Of a stretch of 54,678 nucleotides of DNA, positions 8,394 to 16,504 are shown piece after piece (position 1 is the first letter of the stretch; each line of letters opens with the position of its first letter). A program made the position numbers and the translations under genes. The DNA lies in contig NZ_WWGX01000007.1 of assembly GCF_009862265.1 (NCBI RefSeq), positions 1 through 54,678 of the forward strand, in the 5' to 3' direction. Below the pieces are notes generated by a model, which was given only the letters and a program-made list of their open reading frames with translations, searched no databases and was not told the origin of the DNA. The DNA comes from Streptomyces sp. SID8352 (GTDB lineage: Bacteria > Actinomycetota > Actinomycetes > Streptomycetales > Streptomycetaceae).

Positions 8394-9407
8394 TCAGGCG
8401 GGGGCGGTGACCGCGTCGCCCGCCAGGTGCGAGCGGTACCACGGCGCCGCCTCCCGCAGCCGGACGGCGTGGCCGGGCCCGGCCGGGCAGCCGGTGCGGG
8501 CCCAGACCGGGGACCGGTACCAGTGGTCCTCGGCGATCAGGCGGATCCGGCGGGAGCCGATCCGCTCCCCCTCCGGGGTGCCCCGCAGCAGCGCGAGATA
8601 GGCGTCGCACGACACCCCCGCGCCCGGCTCCGGCACCCCGAGCACGGCGGCGAGCAGCCCCGCCAGGCCGCGCAGGGTGACCGTGTCGGGGTGGGCGGCG
8701 TGGTGAACGGTGCCGGGCGGCAGGGCGCCGGGGGTGCGGGCGAGGACGGCCAGCAGCCGGGCCAGGTCGTCCACGGCGACCAGCGACAGCCGGGCCCTGC
8801 CGCCGTCCGGCAGCAGGGGTGTCCGGCAGAACAGCCGGGCGAGCGCGGGGACCAGCCACACGTCGCCGGGCCCGAGCATCAGCGGCGGGCGCAGCACCGT
8901 GCCGCCCCCGGCCAGCACCTCCCGCTCCGCCTCCCGGCGGCTGCGGCTGGTGGGCGACACCGGGGCGGGCTCCCGCTCGTCCTCGGTGAGCCCCCGGTGC
9001 GGTCCGTCCCCGTAGACGGCGGTGGTGCTGACCAGCACCGTGCGGGCGCCGGCCCGGGCGGCCTCCGCGAGCAGGGCGCGGGTGCCGTCGGCGTTGACCG
9101 CCCGGCAGCGCTCCTCGTCGGAGCCGATGAAGGAGGCGCAGTGCAGCACCGTGCCGACGCCGTCGCAGACGCCCCGCAGGGAACGGGGGTCGGTGAGGTC
9201 GGCCTCGGCGTACTCGGTGCCGGGCACCGCCCCGCCCGCCGGAACCGGGCCGCCCGGCGCCGCGCCGCCCGTCCCGGCGGCGGCCGGCGCGCGCCGGACC
9301 AGGGCCCGGACCTCGCCCCGGCCGCACCGCCCCTCGGCGGCCAGGGCGCGCAGCACGGCGGAGCCGATGAAGCCGGTGCCGCCGGTGACCAGGACCCGGC
9401 CGGTCAC
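8394..9407 (-). CDS. SDR/NAD-epimerase-like protein of the GBL block, without the usual Tyr-Lys pair
   Basis: The 337-residue extended-SDR protein begins VTGRVLVTGGTGFIGS, a clear GxxGxxG NAD(P) motif. Its GTG start at 9407 overlaps the AfsA stop (GTGA), so the two are coupled and probably act in one pathway, as is common for AfsA genes in Streptomyces GBL loci (JadW2-type partners). Where an epimerase shows YxxxK, this protein has T153 and R157 (SPTSRSRREAE). Either the family uses other residues or the protein is not a conventional oxidoreductase. A role in reducing or otherwise finishing the GBL is inferred from position only. Confidence 0.75.
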   Translation of the reverse strand: MTGRVLVTGGTGFIGSAVLRALAAEGRCGRGEVRALVRRAPAAAGTGGAAPGGPVPAGGAVPGTEYAEADLTDPRSLRGVCDGVGTVLHCASFIGSDEERCRAVNADGTRALLAEAARAGARTVLVSTTAVYGDGPHRGLTEDEREPAPVSPTSRSRREAEREVLAGGGTVLRPPLMLGPGDVWLVPALARLFCRTPLLPDGGRARLSLVAVDDLARLLAVLARTPGALPPGTVHHAAHPDTVTLRGLAGLLAAVLGVPEPGAGVSCDAYLALLRGTPEGERIGSRRIRLIAEDHWYRSPVWARTGCPAGPGHAVRLREAAPWYRSHLAGDAVTAPA

Positions 9408-10381
9408 GAGGCGGCGCCGGACGGGCGCACCAGCAGGACGCCGACGGCGGCGACCTCGTCGTCCTGGGTCAGGGTCACCCAGGTCGGCAGGGAGCCGTCC
9501 GGGAGCGGGGCGCGCACCTCGGCGGTGACGAGGCAGGGGCGGTCCAGTTCGACGTAGCGGCAGAACTCCGCGTCCACCGACGGGACGACGACGTGGTCGT
9601 ACCCGGTGGCGAGCTGGGCGGCCTGGCGCATCGCCTCCAGCAGGCCCCGGCCGGGCATGTGGTCGCTCTGGCCGTCGAAGATCACGGGATGGCCGAGGTC
9701 GGCGCGGAGCAGCCAGCTGCCGGGGGTGCCGGAGGCGGCGAGCAGCACGTCCCGGGCGCCGGTGCGGCCGACCAGGACGGGCGGCACCGGGTCGGGCAGC
9801 GGCACGCGGGCCGCCGCGGGCCGGGCCGGGCGCAGCCTGCGGTAGGCGGCGTCGGTGACCAGGGTGGCGGAGGCACCGCCGTGGCCGACGAGGACGTCGT
9901 CGCGGTACAGGTCGGCCTGGATGTGGAAGGAGGCCAGGCGGCGTCCGCGCCGGCGGACGTCGAGGGCACGCACGACCGCGCTGGTGGGGGCCAGGGACCG
10001 GCCGCTCCGCAGCACCTCGGCCGGTACCGCGTAACGCAGGTCCCACATCAGGAAGTGCAGGTCCGTGGGGGCGTCGTAGGCGAGGTGCGCCACGGCCGTG
10101 CCCGCCTGGCGGATCGTTTCGGCGATCAGCATCGGATTCTCCCGGCCGTCCGCGACCGGGGAGAACAGGGCGTGGGCACGGGGCCACTGGACGGACGTGC
10201 GAAACGTTCCGTCAGCCCCGGCGCCCGGTCCGGAGAGCTGCTGGAAGTGCGTGATCAGGACATCTGACGCATCGGCCCGGTGGACGAGCTCGCGCGGGAC
10301 GCGGACTCCCTCATTCCGGTTCTGCGCGGTGTCCGGCCGGGCGTGCGCGGACATGATCGGAGCGGCGATGAGCACGGTCAC
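9404..10381 (-). CDS. AfsA/ScbA-type gamma-butyrolactone synthase
   Basis: The 325-residue protein matches the AfsA family, which joins dihydroxyacetone phosphate to a beta-ketoacyl thioester as the key step of A-factor-type signal synthesis. Recognisable are the two hotdog-like halves, with HADASDVLITHFQQL near the N-terminus and VVVPSVDAEFCRYVELDRP near the C-terminus. I prefer the GTG at 10381 because AAGGGGG lies eight bases upstream; a GTG at 10399 and an ATG at 10336 are alternatives. It is divergent from the ArpA/ScbR-type receptor gene at 10665, the classic arrangement, with an operator-like palindrome in between. The acyl chain of the signal cannot be predicted. Confidence 0.9.
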   Translation of the reverse strand: MTVLIAAPIMSAHARPDTAQNRNEGVRVPRELVHRADASDVLITHFQQLSGPGAGADGTFRTSVQWPRAHALFSPVADGRENPMLIAETIRQAGTAVAHLAYDAPTDLHFLMWDLRYAVPAEVLRSGRSLAPTSAVVRALDVRRRGRRLASFHIQADLYRDDVLVGHGGASATLVTDAAYRRLRPARPAAARVPLPDPVPPVLVGRTGARDVLLAASGTPGSWLLRADLGHPVIFDGQSDHMPGRGLLEAMRQAAQLATGYDHVVVPSVDAEFCRYVELDRPCLVTAEVRAPLPDGSLPTWVTLTQDDEVAAVGVLLVRPSGAAS

Positions 10382-10438
10382 GAGTGAATCCCCCTTCACG
10401 AGCAGCCCGTGTGGCCCTCGGGGTGCAGTCTGCCAAAA

Positions 10439-10456
10439 AAACAGCCTGAGCGGTTT
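10439..10456. promoter_or_regulatory. Candidate GBL-receptor operator (site B) between the AfsA and receptor genes
   Basis: AAACAG-CCTGAG-CGGTTT is an 18-bp near-palindrome. Flanking A/T bases extend the symmetry to 10435-10460, with 9 of 11 positions matching in each arm. It lies 58-75 bases upstream of the AfsA-type start and 209 bases upstream of the receptor start. It matches the general design of autoregulatory elements bound by ArpA/ScbR-type proteins. Confidence 0.6.
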
Positions 10457-10664
10457 CTTTCTGCGTCGAACTTTCTCTCGACGGACGTGATCTGCATCAC
10501 ATTATCGGGCCCCTGGGCAGCCCGGAGGGTCGCATTCCAGCCGCATACGCTCTGGTGGGACCCCATAAACAGACCGTCGGGTCGGGTAGAGTGGAGGAAA
10601 GACTGGTTGAACGGCGGACAAAGATCGTCCGCCCCGGTACGACTCTGAAGACTCGGAGCGAGAG

Positions 10665-11333
10665 ATGGCCAAGCAGGCGCGCGCGGTGCAGACCCGCCGC
10701 ACGATTGTGGAAGCCGCGGCGAGCGTCTTCGCCGACCATGGTTATGAGCGCTCGGCCACGTCCGAGATCCTGCGCCGGGCGGGCGTCACCAAGGGCGCGA
10801 TGTACTTCCACTTCCCGTCCAAGGAGTCGCTCGCACAGGCGATCATGGACGAGCAGACCGCGGTGGTCGGCGTGGCGAACAGCTCGCCGCTCCAGTCACT
10901 GATCGACATGACGCACCGGTTCGCCCACGCCCTGCGCAACGACCCGATCGCCCGCGCGGGCACCCGGCTCTCGATAGAGGGCGTCTTCGTCCAGGGCTCC
11001 CACCCCTGGGGCGCGTGGTTCGACCTCACCACCCGGCTGCTCGTCGAGGGGCAGCAGGCGGGCGAGGTCCTCCCCCAGCTCGACACCCGGGAGACCGCAG
11101 AGTTCTTCGTCGCCAGCTTCACCGGTGTCCAGCTCATCGCGGAGGCCATCTGCGGCCGGGCCGACCTGCACGAGCGGGTCACCGTGATGTGGCGGCACAT
11201 CCTGCCCTCGGTGGCCCAGCCGAGCGCCATCGCCCGGCTGCGCCCGGAGGGCGTCTCCGACCCTGCGGCGCTCGCGGGCCCGTCCCAGGACGATGCCCAG
11301 GACGCCCTCGAAGCCGGCAGCGGCGCGGCCTGA
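10665..11333 (+). CDS. ArpA/ScbR-type gamma-butyrolactone receptor, TetR family repressor
   Basis: The 222-residue protein starts MAKQARAVQTRRTIVEAAA and carries the TetR helix-turn-helix with the very characteristic VTKGAMYFHFPSKE, followed by the ligand-binding domain shared with ScbR/ArpA (RAGTRLSIEG, GVQLIAEAICGRADL, WRHILPSVA). It should bind palindromic operators and release them on binding its butyrolactone. GGAG lies about six bases before the ATG. A 7-bp inverted repeat, GGCGGAC and GTCCGCC with a seven-base loop (10613-10633), lies in its leader and could be an additional control site. Divergent from the AfsA gene, it is likely the main receptor; the TetR protein at 13012 is less typical. 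Confidence 0.92.
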   Translation: MAKQARAVQTRRTIVEAAASVFADHGYERSATSEILRRAGVTKGAMYFHFPSKESLAQAIMDEQTAVVGVANSSPLQSLIDMTHRFAHALRNDPIARAGTRLSIEGVFVQGSHPWGAWFDLTTRLLVEGQQAGEVLPQLDTRETAEFFVASFTGVQLIAEAICGRADLHERVTVMWRHILPSVAQPSAIARLRPEGVSDPAALAGPSQDDAQDALEAGSGAA

Positions 11334-11342
11334 CGCCCCGGC

Positions 11343-11374
11343 CGGTGCCGTCCGGCGGCCCGCGGCCGGCACCG
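11343..11374. terminator. Weak stem-loop between convergent genes
   Basis: CGGTGCCG and CGGCACCG pair over eight bases with a 16-base loop just after the receptor stop. There is no U tract. It is a possible bidirectional terminator for the receptor and the convergent transposase-like gene. Confidence 0.35.
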
Positions 11375-11611
11375 CCGCCGTCTCCGCGCGGCCCCCGCAC
11401 CCGGTCCGTACGGAGTCCGCGGGGCCCGGGGCCGTGCCTCCGGCGTCCGCGCACGCGCCGTCCGCACACGCGCTGTCCGCGAGCCCGGTGTCCGCACCGG
11501 CCGCGCCGCCGCGTCCCGTGTCCACCGCCGGGCACGGGCCCGCCCCCGCCTCCGGCGGGAGGAGGAGGGCCAGGCCCCGGGGGATCAGCACCGCGGGCAC
11601 CGGCGCCGCGG

Positions 11612-12766
11612 TCACCGCTGCGCTCCCAGCAGGGCCGCGGTGTGCGCGGCGGAGGCCAGCGTGACGTGGCGGTGCCAGCCCTGGAAGGAGCGGCCCGCGA
11701 ACTCCCCGAGCCCGCTCGGCTCGCCGAACTCCCGGTGGTCCCGCGCCACCCGCCGGGTCAGCTTGCTCAGCCGCAGCAGCCCGGCGGGGGCCGAGGAGGC
11801 CATGCCGGTCAGCCACAGCTCGGCCGGGGGGCGCTGCGGATCGCGCCACTCCCCGATCAGCATCGTGGCGTCCCGGCCGGCCTCGGCGGGCCGCGCCCGG
11901 TACGGGGCGCGCACCGGCTCCACCCGGATGCCGGCCACCAGCGAGGTCCGCACCGCCGGGGTGGGGGCACTCGGGTCCAGCCACTCCACCGGCCGCCGCA
12001 GCCCGCTGACGGAGCGCATGATCTGCTGCGCCGACAGCGCCCCGGCCCCGTAGCCGGGCAGCGACGGGTCCGCCACCGCCAGCCGGTCGCCGCCGTCGAT
12101 CCGGGCCAGGAACGGGATGCCCAGCGCCGTGAACGTGTCGAGGGCGCCGCGCAGCTCGGGGTCACGGGCGTCCAGCAGGACCGCCCGGGGCGGCAGCCCC
12201 CAGGCCGCGGCCTCCATCACCACCGACGCCGCGCAGGCCGCCATGGTCTCCTCGGGCAGGCCCTCGGGGATCTCCGCCCGGCGCCGCCGGTCGGTGTCCT
12301 CCAGCCAGGAGCCCGGCAGGAACATCCGCCAGTTGACCGGCGCGCTCAGCCGCGGGGAGGCCAGCCAGACGCCGAACACCTGCTGGCCGTTGACCGTCTG
12401 GCCGAGGTGCGGCACGAAGTGCCGGTCCACGCCGACCGAGTGCTCGCCGACCTTCGGGATCTGCATCGACTGCACGACCCAGGCCTGCGGCTCCACGGCC
12501 CGGTGCACGTACGCCGCCAGTGCCCGCCGCATCGGCGCCCACTCCCACGGCGAGCAGGAGACGAAGTGGTGCAGGCTCTGCTCGGTGGCCGATCCGCCGA
12601 TCACGCTGGCGATGTTGCGGATGGATTTGCGCCCCTCCGCCGCCAGCAGTCCGCGCAGATACTGCTCCCCCCTCTCGCGCTGATCCCGCCTGCGCAGCGA
12701 GGCGAACAACAGGTCCGCCAGCTCGGACACCGCAGGCGCTTCCGGTCTCAGGACAGCAGTGGTCAC
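11612..12766 (-). CDS. IS701-family transposase-like protein, probably domesticated
   Basis: The 384-residue protein resembles IS701/DDE-type transposases of Streptomyces (HHFVSCSPWEWAPMRRALA, VVQSMQIPKVGEHSVGVDRHF, LLRLSKLTRRVARDHREFG). I see no terminal inverted repeats or target duplication around it and the gene is intact. It starts at GTG 12766 with AGGGGGA six bases upstream. Its promoter (12819-12848) has a TTGACA box and a GBL-type operator laid out exactly as in the divergent promoter of the TetR gene at 13012. That points to a regulated resident gene and not a mobile insertion. Its function, perhaps DNA binding or regulation, is unknown. Confidence 0.75.
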   Translation of the reverse strand: MTTAVLRPEAPAVSELADLLFASLRRRDQRERGEQYLRGLLAAEGRKSIRNIASVIGGSATEQSLHHFVSCSPWEWAPMRRALAAYVHRAVEPQAWVVQSMQIPKVGEHSVGVDRHFVPHLGQTVNGQQVFGVWLASPRLSAPVNWRMFLPGSWLEDTDRRRRAEIPEGLPEETMAACAASVVMEAAAWGLPPRAVLLDARDPELRGALDTFTALGIPFLARIDGGDRLAVADPSLPGYGAGALSAQQIMRSVSGLRRPVEWLDPSAPTPAVRTSLVAGIRVEPVRAPYRARPAEAGRDATMLIGEWRDPQRPPAELWLTGMASSAPAGLLRLSKLTRRVARDHREFGEPSGLGEFAGRSFQGWHRHVTLASAAHTAALLGAQR

Positions 12767-12818
12767 GGTGGGTCCCCCTAGAGGTGTGTTCTGCAGCCAA
12801 CGCTCAAGAACAAGCCAG

Positions 12819-12848
12819 ACTGTAAAAACCGGGCGCGCGGTTTGTCAA
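12819..12848 (-). promoter_or_regulatory. Promoter of the transposase-like gene with embedded operator (site C)
   Basis: On the minus strand TTGACA (12848-12843) is followed after 18 bases by TACAGT (12824-12819). The perfect palindrome AAACCG-GGCGCG-CGGTTT at 12826-12843 fills the gap between the two boxes, so a bound repressor would block RNA polymerase directly. The start codon is at 12766. Confidence 0.65.
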
Positions 12849-12966
12849 TCCTGAAATGGCCGACTTCGCTCGGTCGTTGACGCGGGAGGCAAAACCGCAG
12901 GTTGTGAGGATTTAATGAAGATGATCTTCCGCTTCTGCGGCCCCCATCCCCTTGAGTGACCCCCCT

Positions 12967-12996
12967 TTGACAAACCGGGGGGTAGGTTTCTACCGT
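12967..12996 (+). promoter_or_regulatory. Promoter of the second TetR gene with embedded operator (site D)
   Basis: TTGACA (12967-12972) is followed after 18 bases by TACCGT (12991-12996). The near-palindrome AAACCG-GGGGGT-AGGTTT at 12972-12989 lies between them. The layout matches the divergent promoter at 12819-12848 base for base in design, and the start codon follows at 13012. Confidence 0.65.
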
Positions 12997-13011
12997 CGTT
13001 CGGGATGACCG

Positions 13012-13680
13012 ATGGGGAATGAGGAGCCGGTGGACGATGCCCGACGGAGCGGTGGGACCACCGTGGTGAGGCAGGAGCGGTCCGAGCGGACCCGGGCACG
13101 CCTCATCCGCGCGTCCTCGACGGTGTTCGACGCGGTGGGGTACGAACGCGCGGCCCTCACCGCCATCAGCGACCTCGCGGAGGTGAGCAAGGGCGCGCTG
13201 TCCTTCCACTTCGCGGCCAAGGCCGACCTCGCCCGCGCCGTGCAGGCCGAGGCCTGCGCGGTCTCCGGGGCCCGGCTCGCGGAGCTGGCGCGGCAGGAGG
13301 GCCCGGGGCTCGACCTCGCCATCGCCATGACGCACGACCTCGTCCGGCTGATGGACACCGATGTCGTCGTGCGCGCCGGGGCCCGGCTCGCCCAGGAGAT
13401 CGACACCCCGGGCGACCCCTCGCTGCACTGCCACGTCAACTGGCTCGGCGCCCTGTTCCAGGCCCTGCACCGGGCCCGGGTCGACGGCACCCTGACCGAG
13501 GACGCGGAGGTCGGCGCCGCCACCGCGCTGCTGATGTCCCTGGTCGTCAGCGCCGCCGCCATGTCCCGGCTGCCCAGCGGCCCCCCGGGCGAGTACGGGC
13601 CGCTCGGCGGGCTGCGCGGCGGCCCCCAGTGGCTGACCCGCATGCTCGACCTCGTCCGGCCCACCCTGGCCGCCACCTGA
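13012..13680 (+). CDS. Second TetR-family regulator, ArpA/pseudo-receptor-like
   Basis: The 222-residue protein has a TetR helix-turn-helix with EVSKGALSFHFAAKADLARAV, close in form to ArpA-type receptors, but its ligand domain diverges from the first receptor. That is typical of pseudo-GBL receptors that act in the same circuit and may sense other molecules, including pathway antibiotics. The promoter contains an AAACCG/AGGTTT operator, so the gene is probably repressed by the first receptor or by itself. The ATG at 13012 has only a weak ribosome site; a GTG at 13030 behind GAGGAG is an alternative. Confidence 0.85.
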   Translation: MGNEEPVDDARRSGGTTVVRQERSERTRARLIRASSTVFDAVGYERAALTAISDLAEVSKGALSFHFAAKADLARAVQAEACAVSGARLAELARQEGPGLDLAIAMTHDLVRLMDTDVVVRAGARLAQEIDTPGDPSLHCHVNWLGALFQALHRARVDGTLTEDAEVGAATALLMSLVVSAAAMSRLPSGPPGEYGPLGGLRGGPQWLTRMLDLVRPTLAAT

Positions 13681-13942
13681 CCCCGGACACGCCGGAAGGC
13701 GGGCCCCGCCGGTCGGACGACCGGAGGAACCCGCCCGGAGCAGTGCGGGGAGGGGCGCCCGCGCCGACGCCCGTGCCCGTGCCCGTGACAGCACCCGTGC
13801 CCATCACCGTGACCACGCCCCGCCCGTGACCATGGCCCCGCCGGGACCGTGACCGCGCGCGGCCCCGCCCGGGGGCCGCGCCCGCCGCCCCGCCGGAGGC
13901 CCGCGCCGCGCCCGCCCGGACCGGGGCCCGCCCCGCGGCGGA

Positions 13943-14494
13943 CTACCGGGCCGTCAGGTGCGGCGGACGGTAGGTGGGCCGGTAGCCGCAGGCCAGGCCC
14001 AACGGCGCGAGCAGACCGCACATCGCCATGTCGAGGGCGAAGGGGCGGCCGGTGACGAGGCGGTACTCGTTGCGGAACCGCAGCGCCAGCAGCGCCGTGT
14101 GCAGCAGGGGCTTGCCGGTGGCGATGCGGCCCTCGTCGGCCAGCCCCCACAGCGTCTCGAAGACCTTCTCGGTGTCCAGGGCGGGCGCCGTCCGCCACAC
14201 CACCGTGGTCCGGCCCGGCCCCGGGTTCCACAGGGTGTGCGGCACGCCGGACGGGACGTGGAACTCCTCACCGGGCCCGTAGGCGCGCGGCCGTCCGTCC
14301 AGGTCGACCCGCAACTCCCCGTCCACCAGCCGCATGTGCTCCCGCTGGCGCGGGTGGTAGTGCACCGGCGGCCGCGTCACCGCCGGGGCGTACTCGACCT
14401 CCACCTCCACATGGGCGCCGCCGGTGTCCCGGGCGGTGGTGAGGAAGGTCAGCCGGTCCTCCCCGAGCTTCAGGGTGTCCCCCGCGCGTGCCAT
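13943..14494 (-). CDS. Cupin-domain protein
   Basis: The 183-residue protein has a single cupin barrel with HYHPRQREH (H45, H47, E52) and VPSGVPH (H86), the usual metal-binding set, in its first 95 residues. A C-terminal helical tail of about 80 residues follows. Cupins of this kind can be dioxygenases, isomerases or sensors, and the substrate cannot be told. Its ATG overlaps the stop of the upstream MFS gene (ATGA at 14494), so the two are coupled. Confidence 0.8.
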   Translation of the reverse strand: MARAGDTLKLGEDRLTFLTTARDTGGAHVEVEVEYAPAVTRPPVHYHPRQREHMRLVDGELRVDLDGRPRAYGPGEEFHVPSGVPHTLWNPGPGRTTVVWRTAPALDTEKVFETLWGLADEGRIATGKPLLHTALLALRFRNEYRLVTGRPFALDMAMCGLLAPLGLACGYRPTYRPPHLTAR

Positions 14495-15972
14495 CAGTCG
14501 GTCCTTCCGTGGGAGTGGGTGTCGGGCGCGGTGTCGCGCCCCGGGGAGCGGAATCCGATCGCCGCGTTGAGGACGTTCAGCGCGGCGAGGACCGCAGCGA
14601 TCCAGAAGCCCAGGCGCAGCCCGTCCAGCCAGGCGTCCGCCCACGGCACGCCGTCGGCGACGCGGTCCCCGGTGCGCCCGGCCGCGCCGGTGGCGACGAC
14701 GGCCAGCCCCAGCGAGGCGCCGACCTGGAAGCAGGCGGTCAGCAGCCCCGAGGCGATGCCCTGCTGCCGCTCGGGCACCTCCGAGACGCCGTGCACGTTG
14801 ACCGGCAGGGTGCAGCACTGGAGGGCCGCGCCGAGCGCCAGCAGCGCCGGCAGCAGATCGGTGGCGTAGGCGCCGTCCCGGGGCAGCCCGGTCAGCCACA
14901 GCAGGGCACCGAGGGTGAGCACCGCCCCGGTCAGGTAGACCGCGCGGGGTCCCGCCGTGCGCAGCAGCCGGGTGACCGGCGGCGTCACGGCGACCGCGGC
15001 GAGCCCCAGCGGCAGGAAGGCGAACCCCGCCCGCAGCGCGCTGTAGCCGAGGCTGCCCTGGACGTAGTAGCTGAGCAGGAACAGGGCCGCCGCCTGGACA
15101 CCGCTCGTCAGCACCCGGCCCACCCCGGCCGCGGACAGCGACCGCTTCGCGAACAGCCCGAGCGGGACCAGCGGATCGGCGGCCCGCCGCTCCACCAGCA
15201 CGAACGACACCAGCAGCAGGACCGCCGCGGCTCCCGGCACCGCCGCCCGGGCCGAGGCCGCGCCCGCCGTCCCGACGCCGACGACGGCGTACACCAGCAG
15301 GGCGACGCCCAGGGTGGCGGTGAGCGCGCCCGGCAGGTCCGCGCGGCCGCCGCCCCGGGCGGGTGCCGGGGGCCGGTCCGCCAGCAGCAGCCACACGCCC
15401 GCCGCCGCGACCGCGCAGACCGGCAGGTTGACGTGGAACACCCAGCGCCAGTCGAGCCGGTCGGTGATCAGGCCGCCCAGGACGACCCCGGCGGTGCCGC
15501 CGAGCCCGGCGAGCGCCGCCCAGACGCCGAGCGCCGCGGTGCGCTCGCGGCCCGCCGGGAAGCTCGTCGTCACGATGGACATGGCGGCCGGCGACAGCAG
15601 CGCCGCCCCGCAGCCCTGCACCGCGCGGGCGGCCACCAGCCAGCCGGTACCGGGGGCGAACCCGCAGGCCAGCGAGGCGGCGGCGAAGACCAGCGCCCCC
15701 GTCAGGAAGGTGGCCCGGCGGCCCCAGCGGTCCGCGAGCCGCCCGCCGGGCAGCATCAGCCCGCCGAAGCAGAGCACGTACCCGGTGAGCACCCACTGGC
15801 TGCCGCCCACCCCCATGCCCAGGTCGGTCCTGATCCGCGGCAGCGCGAGGTTCACGGCGGTGGTGTCGAGCAGCACCATGAACTGCGCCAGCGCCACGAG
15901 GACGAGCAGCCGCCGCCGGTGCGGATGCGGGGGCGCCGCCGGGGGCGCGGCGGACTCCAGGCCGATGGTCAT
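14494..15972 (-). CDS. MFS transporter, DHA2 (14-TM) drug-efflux type
   Basis: The 492-residue membrane protein has the DHA2-family opening (ALAQFMVLLDTTAVNLALP), motif A (GGRLADRWGRR) between TM2 and TM3, and DWRWVFHVNLPV after TM5, with about 14 hydrophobic segments. Such proteins export drugs by proton antiport. It probably exports or gives self-resistance to the cluster product, alongside the MMPL protein at 23788. The start ATG is at 15972, after a gap of about 530 bases behind the oxygenase operon, so it has its own promoter. No operator of the AAACCG type is seen in front of it. Confidence 0.88.
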   Translation of the reverse strand: MTIGLESAAPPAAPPHPHRRRLLVLVALAQFMVLLDTTAVNLALPRIRTDLGMGVGGSQWVLTGYVLCFGGLMLPGGRLADRWGRRATFLTGALVFAAASLACGFAPGTGWLVAARAVQGCGAALLSPAAMSIVTTSFPAGRERTAALGVWAALAGLGGTAGVVLGGLITDRLDWRWVFHVNLPVCAVAAAGVWLLLADRPPAPARGGGRADLPGALTATLGVALLVYAVVGVGTAGAASARAAVPGAAAVLLLVSFVLVERRAADPLVPLGLFAKRSLSAAGVGRVLTSGVQAAALFLLSYYVQGSLGYSALRAGFAFLPLGLAAVAVTPPVTRLLRTAGPRAVYLTGAVLTLGALLWLTGLPRDGAYATDLLPALLALGAALQCCTLPVNVHGVSEVPERQQGIASGLLTACFQVGASLGLAVVATGAAGRTGDRVADGVPWADAWLDGLRLGFWIAAVLAALNVLNAAIGFRSPGRDTAPDTHSHGRTD

Positions 15973-16140
15973 CTGAGCGCCCTCCGGGGCGGGTACGGAA
16001 CGGGAGCGGACACGGGAACGGATGGCCCACGCGCCGGAGCGGCCCGGGGCGGGCCGGGACGCCGGGGGCGGGGCCGGGACACGCCGGGACGGAACGGGGG
16101 GGGCACGGGCGGGGAACGGAGCGGGGACGGAGCGGGGACG

Positions 16141-16204
16141 GACGGGCCTGGGCCGGGACGGACGGGCCTGGGCCGGGACGGACGGGCCTGGGCCGGGACG
16201 GACG
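16141..16204. repeat. 20-bp tandem repeat, three full copies
   Basis: The three copies of GACGGGCCTGGGCCGGGACG at 16141-16200 are identical, with the start of a fourth. They lie about 170-230 bases upstream of the MFS start. Confidence 0.9.
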
Positions 16205-16463
16205 TCCGGCGCGGACGCGGTGTCCGGCAGGGCGGCTGGCGCACGGCGGAACCCGGTACACGGCCGAACCCGGTGTCCGGCCAGGACCCGGCGCGCGGAC
16301 GGAAGGCGGACGGCTCCGCCGAGAAGACGGGCCCGCCTGGCCCCGGGGCCCCGCACCGCCGCGCACCGCGCCGTGGCCCGCGCGCGGGCCCGGACTCGGG
16401 CACGGGGGCGTCCGGGACGCCGGGGCGGGCCGGGGCCCGGGAGAGGGGAGCCCGGACCCGGCC

Positions 16464-16497
16464 GCCGTCACCCGGAAGGACGGCCCCGGGTGACGGC
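16464..16497 (-). terminator. Stem-loop terminator after the oxygenase gene
   Basis: GCCGTCACCCGG and CCGGGTGACGGC form a perfect 12-bp stem with a 10-base loop, seven bases after the stop of the TauD-like gene. There is no U tract, as is common in Streptomyces. Confidence 0.7.
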
Positions 16498-16504
16498 CGG
16501 GCCG

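Larger units (their letters stand above)
15973..16504. other. Intergenic region with a 20-bp repeat
   Basis: No gene is seen. It must hold the promoter of the MFS-cupin pair and the terminator of the upstream oxygenase operon. A 20-bp unit, GACGGGCCTGGGCCGGGACG, is repeated three times. Confidence 0.5.

Noticed and set aside
10587..10592. TAGAGT as a -10 box for the receptor gene
   Set aside because: No matching -35 sequence at a normal distance.
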